A stretch of 64,000 nt of DNA from Arion vulgaris (Eukaryota; Mollusca; Gastropoda; Stylommatophora; Arionidae): positions 41,614,789-41,678,788 of the forward strand of contig CM036768.1 in the NCBI GenBank assembly GCA_020796225.1. Direction: 5' to 3'. Made by a program: the position numbers and the translations under genes. Under the pieces are notes generated by a model. The model was not told the DNA's origin. It ran no database searches and was given only the letters and a program-made list of their open reading frames with translations. The number at the start of each line of letters is the position of its first letter. Position 1 is the first letter of the stretch. Below, piece by piece: positions 23,545 to 34,055 of the stretch.

Positions 23545-24237
23545 ATGTCTTAATGATTATACCCTGGCTCCAGATATTTCGGGAAATTTAATTAGCGCCC
23601 AAAAAACCGAGCTCCCTTATATCGGTCTGAGATTATTTGTTCACTATTTGTTGGTATTTGAAAATAAATTGTGTACAATGTGACGTAAGCACAACAAAGG
23701 TATTCTACATGGTTTTGCGAGATGGCGGACGCTGTTGTGTGATCTTATTGTACTGATAAGGTTATTAATTAAATATTTTCATGTTAAAAGATAATTTTTG
23801 GAAATGGTCATTCTAAAAGTATAACAGTGCAAGCTGTTGAACTTGTTTTGAATCAATTTGAAAATAAATTAGACTTAGAATATGATTATTCTGATAAGGA
23901 TATAGAAAGCGAGTTAGATGACCATTTAGACAAGAAAGAATTTATTTAATCGATTGATATTCAAGCTATATATGTTTAATATGGAGACAAATCTTCATTT
24001 ACGGGATTATTCGTGGCCTTTCCCACATATTAAATCAAATATCTTTTAAAGTTTAGTATTCTGCAAATATATAAAAAGAAGAATAACGGAGATAATGGGT
24101 AAGTCAATAACAAATTATACAGCACTTATGATTGTTTAAAATATCGTGTTTTTAAAATAACGTATTGTGGGCTTTTTGCCCATGATTTCGGGAAAGAAGA
24201 TTTGTAAGGTACAGGTGGCCAGGGTTCAAAGGGTTAA
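23545..24237. mobile_element. piggyBac-like remnant, internally deleted
   Basis: The right edge reads GGTTCAAAGGGTTAA (24223-24237), which inverted is TTAACCCTTTGAACC, a typical piggyBac end with its TTAA target. The left edge near 23560 (ACCCTGGC then TTTCGGGAAAT) partly mirrors the right edge (ACCCTGGC then TTTCCCGAAAT inverted). Inside, one frame at about 23830-23948 gives a short acidic stretch (YDYSDKDIESELDDHLDK) like the N-terminus of piggyBac transposases, then a stop. No catalytic region is present. The call is tentative. Confidence 0.45.
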
Positions 24238-24448
24238 TAGATTGATTGGTCAATGGGACCATCATCAATTCAATTTGGTGAATAACCATGTGTACTCGGA
24301 TTTTCTCTCTTCTTACACTAGAAGATCTCAGTGGCAGTTCGCACACTGCATAGCAACACAGGAGGACCTTTTCATACGAAGATAGTAATTTGTTGAATAA
24401 ATTGAACGTCAATCTTTTTATGACTTTCAGAAGGACTAAAAAATAGAC
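24238..24448. other. Unassigned interval with a 72-codon open frame
   Basis: The plus-strand frame that begins at 24167 inside the piggyBac-like end continues here to 24385. It shows no recognised motif and is probably chance. Confidence 0.35.
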
Positions 24449-24457
24449 AATAACGGG

Positions 24458-24520
<63 letters not shown>

Positions 24521-24525
24521 ATATA
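24449..24525. repeat. (TA)n microsatellite
   Basis: About 77 bases of nearly pure TA dinucleotide, a long cruciform-prone run immediately before the LINE-A copy. Confidence 0.95.
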
Positions 24526-24599
24526 ATATTCTATATGTGTATTTGCGCTTTTTCTAAATTTATGTACTATCTCGTTGACGGTGATAATCACTAAACATC

Positions 24600-25218
24600 A
24601 ACATAATGCAGAGTAAACATTGTCATTTGCTGATGACATTCTGATGTAAAATAAAAAAAAAGATGGAAATGAGATTGCCAATGAGATACATACGAATTTG
24701 ACCGCTTACAGACTAGTGTGATGTCTCTTGAACACTAGTTAACCCTACAAAATCAGCATTAACATGGTTCTCCATTAATAATCCCAATGTTAACCAATGT
24801 ACGTCTATTGTAAAACTTTGCTGTGTTGGTTTATCCGGAACTAAATGGATGCAAATTTTGGGTGTGAAATTTGACCACAACCTGTGTTTCAAGGAACATG
24901 TTGAGTATTTCATTATCAAGGCTAGTAAAGGTCTGGCGGCAATGAGAGTCATGGCGGTTATTAATATCCAGCAAAGGCTTGATGTTAATAGCTTGTCATC
25001 CTTCATCAGGCACTTTTTCTCTCACTCATCGAATATGCAATATCCATCGAAGTCAAGCGTAAAGTGATAGACTGTAGACAACACAGAATGAAGTTGCGTT
25101 CATCCTCGGTTGCACAAGGCATACACTCTGCGTGGCGATGTGGTTTCTCCTGGATTTCTCCACCATGCAGCATAGTCACAGATAAATAGAGCACGTGCGC
25201 ATCTGAAAATAAGTGCTA
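24600..25218 (+). pseudogene. LINE-A copy 1, part a (RT C-terminal region)
   Basis: First of three pieces of one LINE split by later insertions. It opens just before the RT catalytic box FADDIL (about 24630-24647), then PTKSALTWFSINNP (near 24741-24783), WMQILGVKFDHNLCF (24845-24890) and KASKGLAAMRVMAV (24920-24961), with the region before RNase H ending in AHLKISA at 25216. The sequence is interrupted at a TA dinucleotide (25217-25218), where the mariner-like element begins. The text resumes in register at 29400. Frameshifts and stops are present. Confidence 0.85.
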
Positions 25219-25688
25219 TAGTCTGTCCATTAATTCGTGAGCACGGTTGACATTGATTTTCTGAAAACTGCATGTTTTGGGTATCAGTGATTTTTTCATG
25301 CAGCTTTGAATATCCATGACGCTAAAAAAAGCTAACCAGTAGTCCATAGATGCTACGGATTTTGCACATCGGCGAATTCCTTTGATCTTTTATGACAATT
25401 GCAAATACGGGGCTCAAATTTTAGATTTTACAGTAATCCCTAGAATGTGTCCATGTCAATTCTATTCAGAGGTGATCTCCATATTAACTTGATAGGTCAA
25501 GTAATTAAGTGTGTTGCCCTTTATGTGCAATCGTGAACTGATACAATATGCAATAGTTAGTCCTCCTTCGGGCACCATTAGACCCCAGGGTGTCTTAACT
25601 TCATTACAAATTGTATGATGGTAGACGCATTTGGATATGAAATGTATACGTTGCTATTTCTCAGTCTGTAATCAAAAAATGATTTGTA

Positions 25689-26858
25689 TCATCCCGAATC
25701 TGACGATTCCATGAGGTTGATAATTGTTTCTGGCTGGACAAATTGTAATCCATCTCGGTCCAGTACTCGTCTTCCTCTCGGCACATGTTCAACACACTTT
25801 TTCCAGAACTATGTCTATCATTGAAGGACTCACGTGTCAGAACTTCAACATCCAACATTTTAAACGTCCGTCCTTTGGCAAAACTTGCCTTTTACTTTAG
25901 CCCAGACAAGCCCTATGGATTGAGGAAGCATGATATGGAGTAGTCCAAAGACGTGTGGCCGTATTCCGCAATGATTTTGTCAATATGAAACACCTTTGTC
26001 TTATTTGTCATCCTCACCAGGTGCAACAACTCGGGTTTCAAATATATATCATCGAAGCTGACATTTTCCTTAGCAAGCCAAGTCCTAATTTGATCTTTGT
26101 ATTTGATGCAGTTGGTACTTTGTCTTCCGCTGATACTGCGTTGTGATAGGATGATTATCCATTACCAACATGATGGCCGTTTAGAATGGAAGTAGATCTT
26201 TCCATCCAGTGCCTGAAAATATGTCCATTCAAGGTGTGTTCAGTCGGTATTTTGATTGAAATAAGTCAGCGTCAGTCAAGACCTTTTCACTGCTTCCTGC
26301 ATGTGTTTGTATAATACGCTGGCCTTTGCTGCTTGGTATTTTTCTTTTTTGTTCACCGTCTACTGATTGCCATTCTTTAGCATTGGTGTGGGGGCATTGA
26401 CCAGGATTCGTCCAAATATACAATATCATAGCCTTGCCTCCGCCGCTCACGGATCTGCCTCAGGTATTTACTTCCGGCAGCAATTAAATGGCTTTTTACA
26501 AATAATATTCCCTGCCGCCATAGTTTTTCTGAAGGTGAAGCCGGGGCTCTTCAATTTTCCATAGCTTTAGAAATGTCTATGCTGCAATCGATTGCAGTTT
26601 TAATTTCAGTTTTCCCGGAAATAAAGTTGATTTGTCAAACATTTTCAAACTCCGTCTTATGACATCTATGTCAAAGTCGTCAATTGTTCTTTTCCCTCCT
26701 TGCTTGACATTAGTGCACTTTGTGTCCTGTTTAATCCATCAAAAAGGATTCTCTTTCAGACCAAGCGCCAGTTGCGTTCTTTCTAGGTTATGAAAATTTT
26801 ATGAACCCTCTTTGATTCCCTACGAAGTGTTGGTATAGTAAACCAAAACCTTCTGCAT
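25689..26858 (-). pseudogene. Mariner-like transposase, copy 1
   Basis: Cut-and-paste transposase of the IS630-Tc1-mariner type. Starting from the ATG at 26858, it has an N-terminal helix-turn-helix region, the first Asp motif near 26400-26425 (antisense of the ILYIWTNP region, shifted in frame relative to the other copies) and C-terminal residues LDVEVLTRES near 25860. The expected stop codon is at 25689-25691. Several frameshifts and deletions break it; the second-Asp region near 26150 is also out of frame. It is the most decayed of the three same-family copies, in keeping with its being the host of copy 2. Confidence 0.8.
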
Positions 26859-27124
26859 TGTTATAAATGTCCTTCAGACTATTATGAATTTTGATATCAA
26901 AGTCAGTTTTGATAAAGAGACAAATATGATACAATAGCTTCATACAAATAGCGAGATACACCTATAACTATAACGTATCCCAATTATAACGTCATATGCT
27001 TTCCGCTTTACAGTCGATGGTTAGGTGCCGGGAAATTTGGTTTAAATTGTTGTTTACTAACGATATTTCAATGTTACCATAATGTATTTTTAGAACAACG
27101 CGTCTGTGTACCGTAGATCTGTTA

Positions 27125-29198
27125 TAGTCTGTCCATTAATTCGTGAGCAGTTTGAAATTGATTTTCTCGAAAACTACCTGTTGGATCTCAGTGATTTTTA
27201 ACAGCCTTAGAATATCCATGACGCTAGAAAAATATTTTTTTCCAAGAAAATTTGATGTAGTTTGAAATATTTCTTCTTCAGGTTATATTAAAATCAACTC
27301 ACCGGGTTGTACACAATAGTAACATATCTACGGTACGACGCGTTTTTAAAAAACATTATGGTAAAATTGAAATATCGTGAGTAAACAAATTTCCAAATTC
27401 CGTGCACCCAACCCCGTCGACTTAAAAGCGAGCATATGAGTTATAATTGGATAGTTTTATAGTTATAGTGTATCTCGCTATTTGTAGGTATTGTATATAT
27501 CGTTGGTTATCAAAACGACATTGATATCACATTCATAATGAGTCGAAGTGCACATTTATAACAATGCAGAAGGGTTTCAGTTTTTCTATACCAACACTTC
27601 CGTAGGGAAACTAAGAGCGTCATCTATATTGGATATTCTACCCTGAGAAAAGAACGCACTGGGGCTATTCTGAAGAAAATCCTTTTCGATGGATTAAACA
27701 GGACACAAAGTGCACTAATGTCAAGCAAGGAAGAAAAAGAACAATTGACGACTTTGACATAGATGTCATAAGACGGGAGCTCTTGAAAATGTTTGCGACA
27801 AATAGACTTGTTACTCTCAGGAAACTGAAATTAAAACTGCAATCAGATTGCAGCATAGACATTTCTAAAAGTATCTATGGAAAATTGCTGCCCGAAGTAA
27901 ATATCTGAGGCAGATCCGTGAGCGGTGGAGGCAAGGCTATGATATTGTATATTTGGACGAATCCTGGGTCAATGCTCACCACACCAATGCTAAAGAATGG
28001 CAATCAGTAGACGGTGAACAGAAAAGAAAAAATACCAAGCAGCAAAGGCCAGCGGATTATACTAACACATGCAGGAAGCAGTGAAGAAGGTCTTGTCAAT
28101 GACGCTGGACTTATTTTCCAATCAAAAAGTACCGACGGTAGGGACTATCACACATAAATGAATGGACATATTTTCAGGCACTGGATGGAGAAAGATCTAC
28201 TTCCAATTTTAAACAGACCATCATGCTTGGTAATGGATAATGCATCCTATCACTACGCAGTATCAGCGGAAGACAAAGTACCAACTGCATCAAATACAAA
28301 AGATCAAATTAGGACTTGGCTTGCTAAGGAAAATGTCAGCTTCGATGATACATATTTGAAACCCGAGTTGTTGCACCTGGTGAGGATGACAAATAAGACA
28401 AAGGTGTTTCATATTGACAAAATCATTGCGGAATACGGCCACACGTCTTTGCGACTACCTCCATATCATGCTCACCTCAATCCGATAGAGCTTGTCTGGG
28501 CTAAAGTAAAAGGGCAAGTTGCCGAACAGAACAGGACGTTTAAAATGTGTGATGTTGAAGTTCTGACACGTGAGTCCCTCTCAAAGATAGACATGCAGTT
28601 CTGGAAGAAGTGTGTTGAACATGTGCTCGAGAGGAAGACGAGTACTGGCACCGAGATGGATTACAATTTGTCCAGCCAGTAACAATTATCAACCTCATGG
28701 AATCGTCAGATTCGGGATGATACAAATCATATTTTGATTACAGACTGAGAAATAGCAACGTATACATTTCCATATCCAAATGCGTCTACCATCATACAAT
28801 TTGTAATGAAGTTAAGACACCCTGGGGTCTAATGGTGACCGAAGGGGAGGACTAACTATTGCATATTGTATCCAAGTTCACGATTGCACATAAAGGGCAA
28901 CACACTTAATTACTTGACCTATCAAGTTAATATGGAGATACACCTCTGAATAGAATTGACATGGACAAATTCTAGGGATTACTGTAAAATCTAAAATTTG
29001 AGCCCCCGCATTTGCAATTGTCATAAAATATCAAAGGAATTCGCCGATGTGCAAAATCCGTAGCATCTATGGACTACTGGTTAGCTTTATTTTAGCGTCA
29101 TGGATATTCTAAGGCTGCATGCAAAAATCACTGATATCCAACATGCAGTTTTCGAGAAAATCAATGTCAACCGTGCTCACGAATTAATGGACAGACTA
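27125..29198 (+). mobile_element. Mariner-like element 2, nested in element 1 in opposite orientation
   Basis: A 2074-bp copy with the same termini (TAGTCTGTCC at 27125, GGACAGACTA ending at 29198) and TA target duplication (27123-27124 and 29199-29200). It sits within the 5' non-coding region of element 1 in the opposite orientation, so it must be the later insertion. Confidence 0.92.
27564..28720 (+). pseudogene. Mariner-like transposase, copy 2 (DD83E spacing)
   Basis: Transposase of about 385 codons, from ATG 27564 to a stop at 28718-28720. First catalytic Asp in IVYLDESWVN (about 27945-27975, in a shifted frame). A long open part, 28158-28682 (174 codons), holds the second Asp in LVMDNASYH (about 28227-28253) and the Glu in HLNPIELVWAKVKG (about 28470-28513). 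I count 83 residues between that Asp and Glu, far more than the 34-41 of ordinary Tc1/mariner enzymes. From memory this matches the DD82E 'Sailor' group in type; I cannot verify the counting convention here. An N-terminal helix-turn-helix (region RKLKLKLQSD) is recognisable. At least three frameshifts occur upstream of 28158, so it is inactive. Confidence 0.88.
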
Positions 29199-29401
29199 TA
29201 CTATTGTGTACAATCCGGTGAGGTTGATTTTAATATAACCTGAAGAAGAAATATTTCAAACTACATCAAATTTTCTTGGAAAAAATATTTCTCTAGCGTC
29301 ATGGATATTCTAAGGCTGCTTGCAAAAAATCACTGATATCCAACAGGTAGTTTTCGAGAAAATCAATTTCAAACGTGCTACGAATTAATGGACAGACTAT
29401 A

Positions 29402-29647
29402 GTAAGGATCACCCATTGCACGATCTGATTGGCATCAGTAGTAGAAATCCATTCAATCGGGGCACGTCATAGGTTGTCAGTGCTGCAGACACTGTTCAGC
29501 TAGTATGACGGCACACATATATCGAGCATTGGGTATAGATAATTGGAAGACATTGAAGATTGTACTGGTGCTTTAATATACGGGAACACCTTTCACTACC
29601 ATCATTAAATTTGACAATGGCTGCAGAGAGAGAAATCACGTGCCGCT
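29402..29647 (+). pseudogene. LINE-A copy 1, part b (linker between RT and RNase H)
   Basis: Resumes in register after the mariner insertion: HPLHDLIGISSRNPF near 29410-29455 and VSAADTVQL near 29476-29502 are the segments expected after AHLKISA in part a. It ends at GCCGCT (29642-29647), which is the 6-bp target duplicated by the Polinton-like element. Part c picks up at 36842. Confidence 0.85.
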
Positions 29648-32440
29648 AGTAGTGGAGTTAGTTAATTTCAGGTCGCATGGAGGCGCTCGCGCTCCAATAA
29701 TCGATATATCATGAAGATATATAGTAATTAAATGGGTGAAATTGATCAATAATTTTATAAGATAGTAAGGGAGATAAAAATTTTTTTTTTTTTTTTCGTG
29801 TGTGGTAGAGTTAGCCTCCCTTTAAAAATTATAGCACATATAATAATACAGACAATAACACGTATTGACATAATAACATATAACACAAAGCTAGACATAT
29901 ATATAAATTTATTGATTCACTAAGTATATATATATGTGCATAAGTGGTGTTATGAGATACAGCAAATATGGAAATACAATAGGGCAGTGTAATGATATAT
30001 ATATATATATATAACACTTTGTGCGTAACTCCTCTGTAATATAAACTGTTTTATATAGATAGAGGTATCGTAGTGACATTATCTGATTGTAGTTGTCGTT
30101 TGATATAAAAATATGAGAGAGAGTTTCTGTGTTGTTCATATGTGTAAATTGACCCAGCTTGTGTTCTGAAACCAACATTCTTTCCACCTGTGATTCTTGT
30201 GTAGTGAGTACATCTAAAAATATATTTTTGTCTAAAATATTGTGTTGTTTTGTCAAACCCTTGGTGCTAGTTTTATTGTAGTCCCGAAACAGTGGTATGG
30301 TTTACTACACAAGAGACCATTCCAAATCCTTCATATTCTAACTTGAAAAGGCCTGGAGTTCTTAGCTCATATAATTGTCTTGCCTGACAACTCGGGCAAT
30401 CGAAACTAATGGTCCCCTGGCTACTAATAAGGTTGAGTGATGCTGTAAACAAGTTTCTACTGGAAACCAGTTATTGTAGACCTGATAAAACTCACTACGT
30501 AGGTGGGGCTTAACAACCTCAACTAATGTCGCTGCGCTAAGGCTAAGTATAAGCTATCAGTGTCCATTTCACACAATTGGAAATCGGAACGATCTACGAA
30601 CCTATCTAGAAAATCGTAATAAAACTCTAACATTCGTAAATTTGCGTATTGATAAACAAAAAAGCCTATCTGTAACGGAAGATCCCAAATAGTATTCTTT
30701 TTTAACATTTCTACCGCATAAATATCCTCACCTATTTGCGTCATATGTTTAAACAGGGGGTTATTTATTAAGACCCCTGTCTCAGCCCCCCCGACAGTAT
30801 GATACGTCTAAGTGCATGGCCTTATTCGTCAAGGTCTTACCATAGCAGCGTTCCTAAAAGTTTCATGGTCTTACTGGTTATGGAGGACCCAATGTCTCTA
30901 TCCTCAGCGCGACGTGCATCTGATACACTATCGCCAAATTGTTTGAAACAAGAGACGGGCTGGTATTCAATCATACGATATATTTTACTAACAATTAAAC
31001 CATGTTTGAGATACCATTTTAACAACGGAGTCGCTAGTAAAATGTTGTCCCCTCGATAACTACCGATTAAAGTTCGACGACTACCCGACAAAAGTTTGTG
31101 TCCATCAGCATAGGAGCGCATAAATTCACCTATATCAGCTCTTGTGACGTCAATGTTTTTAAAGTTTGGGAGTCATCTCTGAAAAATACTTTTTTTAAAC
31201 TGTCTGGGACATGAATGTCACACTCTACCAACCCAAATAGGGTTACATCTAAAACACCGGCAACTAGTTTTGCCTCGGTGATAGGGTATTCATTTGAAAT
31301 GTTTTGTTCGTCTAGCCAACAAAAAATTTCTGATTGATTGATCATTTTTTTTCAGAATCTGCCATTCACATTCCCACATTTCAATGACAAAAACCCTTTT
31401 AACTTCATTAGTCAAGTACTAGCGAATATCTACTGTATTTTTATACAGGTCAGCTAAGGGTTTGTATTTATTGGGTAATATCTCTACCTTGAGTAAGTGG
31501 ACAATTTGGATGTCCATGAAACAAACAACCGTGAAACTGATACACGGTTCGATTTTGTTTATCCCAGCCATCTACTCTAATATGTCTTGAACCCAAACGC
31601 ATCTGCCCCCGTTGAATTGTGTATTTAAATCAATACTATGTAAGTGGCCACCAAAGTTAACCTTTCCCCGACACCGGATGATGTAATAATTAGCACGGTG
31701 TGGTCTGAAGCCATCCTCAGGTTGTCTGGTAACTGCAAAGTCTGTCGGCATTTTCTGCATCAAGGTCCATAGATATAAAGCATTGGCATCGTAACCTTTG
31801 ATACCCTGGACCAACTTATTACCCCTAATACAATTTTTTCCCTTTTTTCATGATATCTATGAAATATAATAGGACCACCCACAATATTAGCTCTAAGTGT
31901 CTTATGCAGATCTTCCTCGGTTGGAACACAAGGAAAAAGCTACGTCTTTATCAAGAGTTTTAAATAAATATTTTAACGTAATTCCAGGGAACGATATGGC
32001 ATCTTTAAACATATCAATCTTTAGATGACCATAAAAACTAACCTTTTTTTCTAAAGCAGCTAAAAAGGACTACATCCATTATTGTACCAAATAAGAAAAT
32101 CTCTTAGCGTGGTCATTTTATTATCTAACCATACTTGTTGACAGTGTTCATATTCACTAGTGGAAATGTTAGTGTTTTTAAGTGTAGAAAAGAAAGCAGA
32201 ATGTGGAGGTAGATGTGTTTCTTGCAATTTATTTAAGTGTGTAATGTTTTCATAGCAAAAAAAACCCTTTTGGTTCCTCTACCTTATAGGCGGCCAAGAT
32301 TGAATATGAAAAGCCAACGGCAAGATATGAACTGACGTCAACCAATCTAAGCATCATTGTCCCTATGCACATAAAATTCTGATTCCTTTTAACAATAAAA
32401 TGAAAAGGAGAATCTACGTCGAGATTGAGAAAGTAAGTAA
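29648..32440. repeat. Left inverted arm of the palindromic element
   Basis: Matches 34056-36841 inverted, base for base over long stretches with scattered substitutions and small indels. Outer 400 bases are non-coding and include a subterminal palindrome (GGAGGCGCTCGCGCTCC at about 29679-29695). The remainder is the inverted copy of the 3' part of the polymerase gene. The inner edge is defined by GAGAAAGTAAGTAA at 32427-32440, after which the two sides differ. Confidence 0.9.
30040..32440 (-). pseudogene. Inverted copy of the polymerase 3' part (left arm)
   Basis: On the minus strand from 32440 down to about 30040, this repeats the exonuclease-end-to-C-terminus part of the polymerase. Palm motif A (GYDANALYLW) is near 31771-31800, the KxxxNSxYG-type motif B region (YGKTLTNK) near 30821-30849, and motif C (MDTDSLYLAL) near 30541-30570. 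It is broken into frames of up to about 94 codons. It has no N-terminal part of its own: upstream it would read into the loop on the opposite strand, so it could never have made a full polymerase. Motif C is intact here but shifted in the other arm. Confidence 0.85.
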
Positions 32441-34055
32441 TACCATCATCCTGTGCTCACCCTACGACCTCATCAACTACCCTACCTCCAATATTCACAC
32501 CACGCTCACAGGGATTACGAGCATCACGGAAACGAACTATAGACTCAATATTAGATACACAACAAGCAACCAGAGTCACACCATACGAAAAGAACTATAA
32601 ACCCTGCAGAAATCAGTTCAATGTCACACGGATTATCATCAATCCACTCTGAAGTTGACTCGTTACATACACTGCCACCAGATGTACATAAAATATATAC
32701 AGACAACTGGCACGCCATTAAGACACATACAAAAATAAACAAATTCATGTCTACCTACACCTATTATCACAGTCCACACATGGAACACCCAATAGCTTGG
32801 GGTGATCGCTTAGACAATCTTTTTAAAAAATCAGACCAATCATTTCAAAATTAATTACAGTCATCACACTATTCTCAGACATAAGGAAACAAATGACCTT
32901 AGATTCTTTCATGCCTCCTCTAACAATGCCTGTGTTTTAGACAAACCAATCTTAATTAATAATAGGACCGATTTTACCGAATTCTTAAATCTTTCACGAC
33001 AGCGATATTCTAAATTATGCCATGCATCAAAGACCATCAAGTAAATATTGTATCCATTCCATAGTAGGTACAAGTTTTATCTCTATAAAATTCCAAACTA
33101 TCCGATAGGTTGCTGTATCGAGCTCCCACCACACATAGTATACAATAAAAATATTACGAAATTTCAAGTTGACTCACACTCCAGACCATATACAGATAAT
33201 CTTTTGCTTTTAGGTGTCTGGCTGTTCATAAGAGGGCTCCAGTTAAAAATGTTAGGCGACCCACCCGTAATCTCCTGATTCAGTGGCAAATAAACCAAAA
33301 TTAGTTTTCCTGGTGTTAATCTAGTCGAACTTCCAGCATTGGGAAACATGTTTCGGTATTAATATAGATGTCTTTGAATACGATGATAAGCAGGCATTGA
33401 CCCCAAAACTAAGGGGTAGTGATAGCTATAAAGATACCATGCTCATCTTATTGTATAATCATTTCATGTACATACCAAATATTGATAAAGCCGCAAACGC
33501 GTTTTCGTGTCCCAAATGCGGAAAGCTCCCTAAATATTGCTGGTTGCCCCGACATAAAAAGACGTGTTTATTTGGTAAACAGCGAGATCAGTAAAAGGGA
33601 GGCGTGTATAGTACCCCGGGAGACTATTTGGGAATCGATTGATTCACATGGGATAGCTGTTGATACGAGTTATATCTATCCTATAGAGCGACATTTGATA
33701 TCGAATGTTTTTTTTGACCAATCAAATCTACCTAGCTGTGGCAAAGTCACCACATATTTAGCCAAACATGTCCCTCTGTCATGTTCTGTAACGTTAATAT
33801 CCCCAGGGTGGAGGCACCTGATGTTTCATAACATCGGGTGATCCACAAGATTTCAGATCGAATGCTCGATCACCTTTGTTACATCTCTGATATTGGTTAC
33901 AAGCTCTTGTCCCAGTTTGCTGGTATATAAAATTAATTAACCGATTGGGTGATATTTAAACTTAGTGATAGATTCGATGCTTATTTACGTGAGTTTCCCC
34001 GTTATAGGATTCAATTCGGGAAAATATGACCTAAACCTGATACTACCCTATCTCG
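32441..34055 (+). other. Unique loop of the palindrome
   Basis: The only single-copy part of the element. It carries the N-terminal and exonuclease portion of the polymerase gene on the plus strand, continuous with the right arm. No second gene is visible on either strand. Confidence 0.75.

Larger units (their letters stand above)
25219..29399 (-). mobile_element. Mariner-like element 1 (Sailor-type), carrying a nested second copy
   Basis: Terminal inverted repeats TAGTCTGTCCATTAATTCGT at 25219 and, inverted, ending at 29399; the TA target is duplicated at 25217-25218 and 29400-29401. Net length without the nested element (27125-29198 plus one TA) is about 2.1 kb. The transposase is on the minus strand. 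The nested element sits at TA (27123-27124 and 29199-29200) in this copy's 5' non-coding region; joining both sides of that insertion restores the sequence seen unbroken at 40080-40120 of the third copy. Confidence 0.9.
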
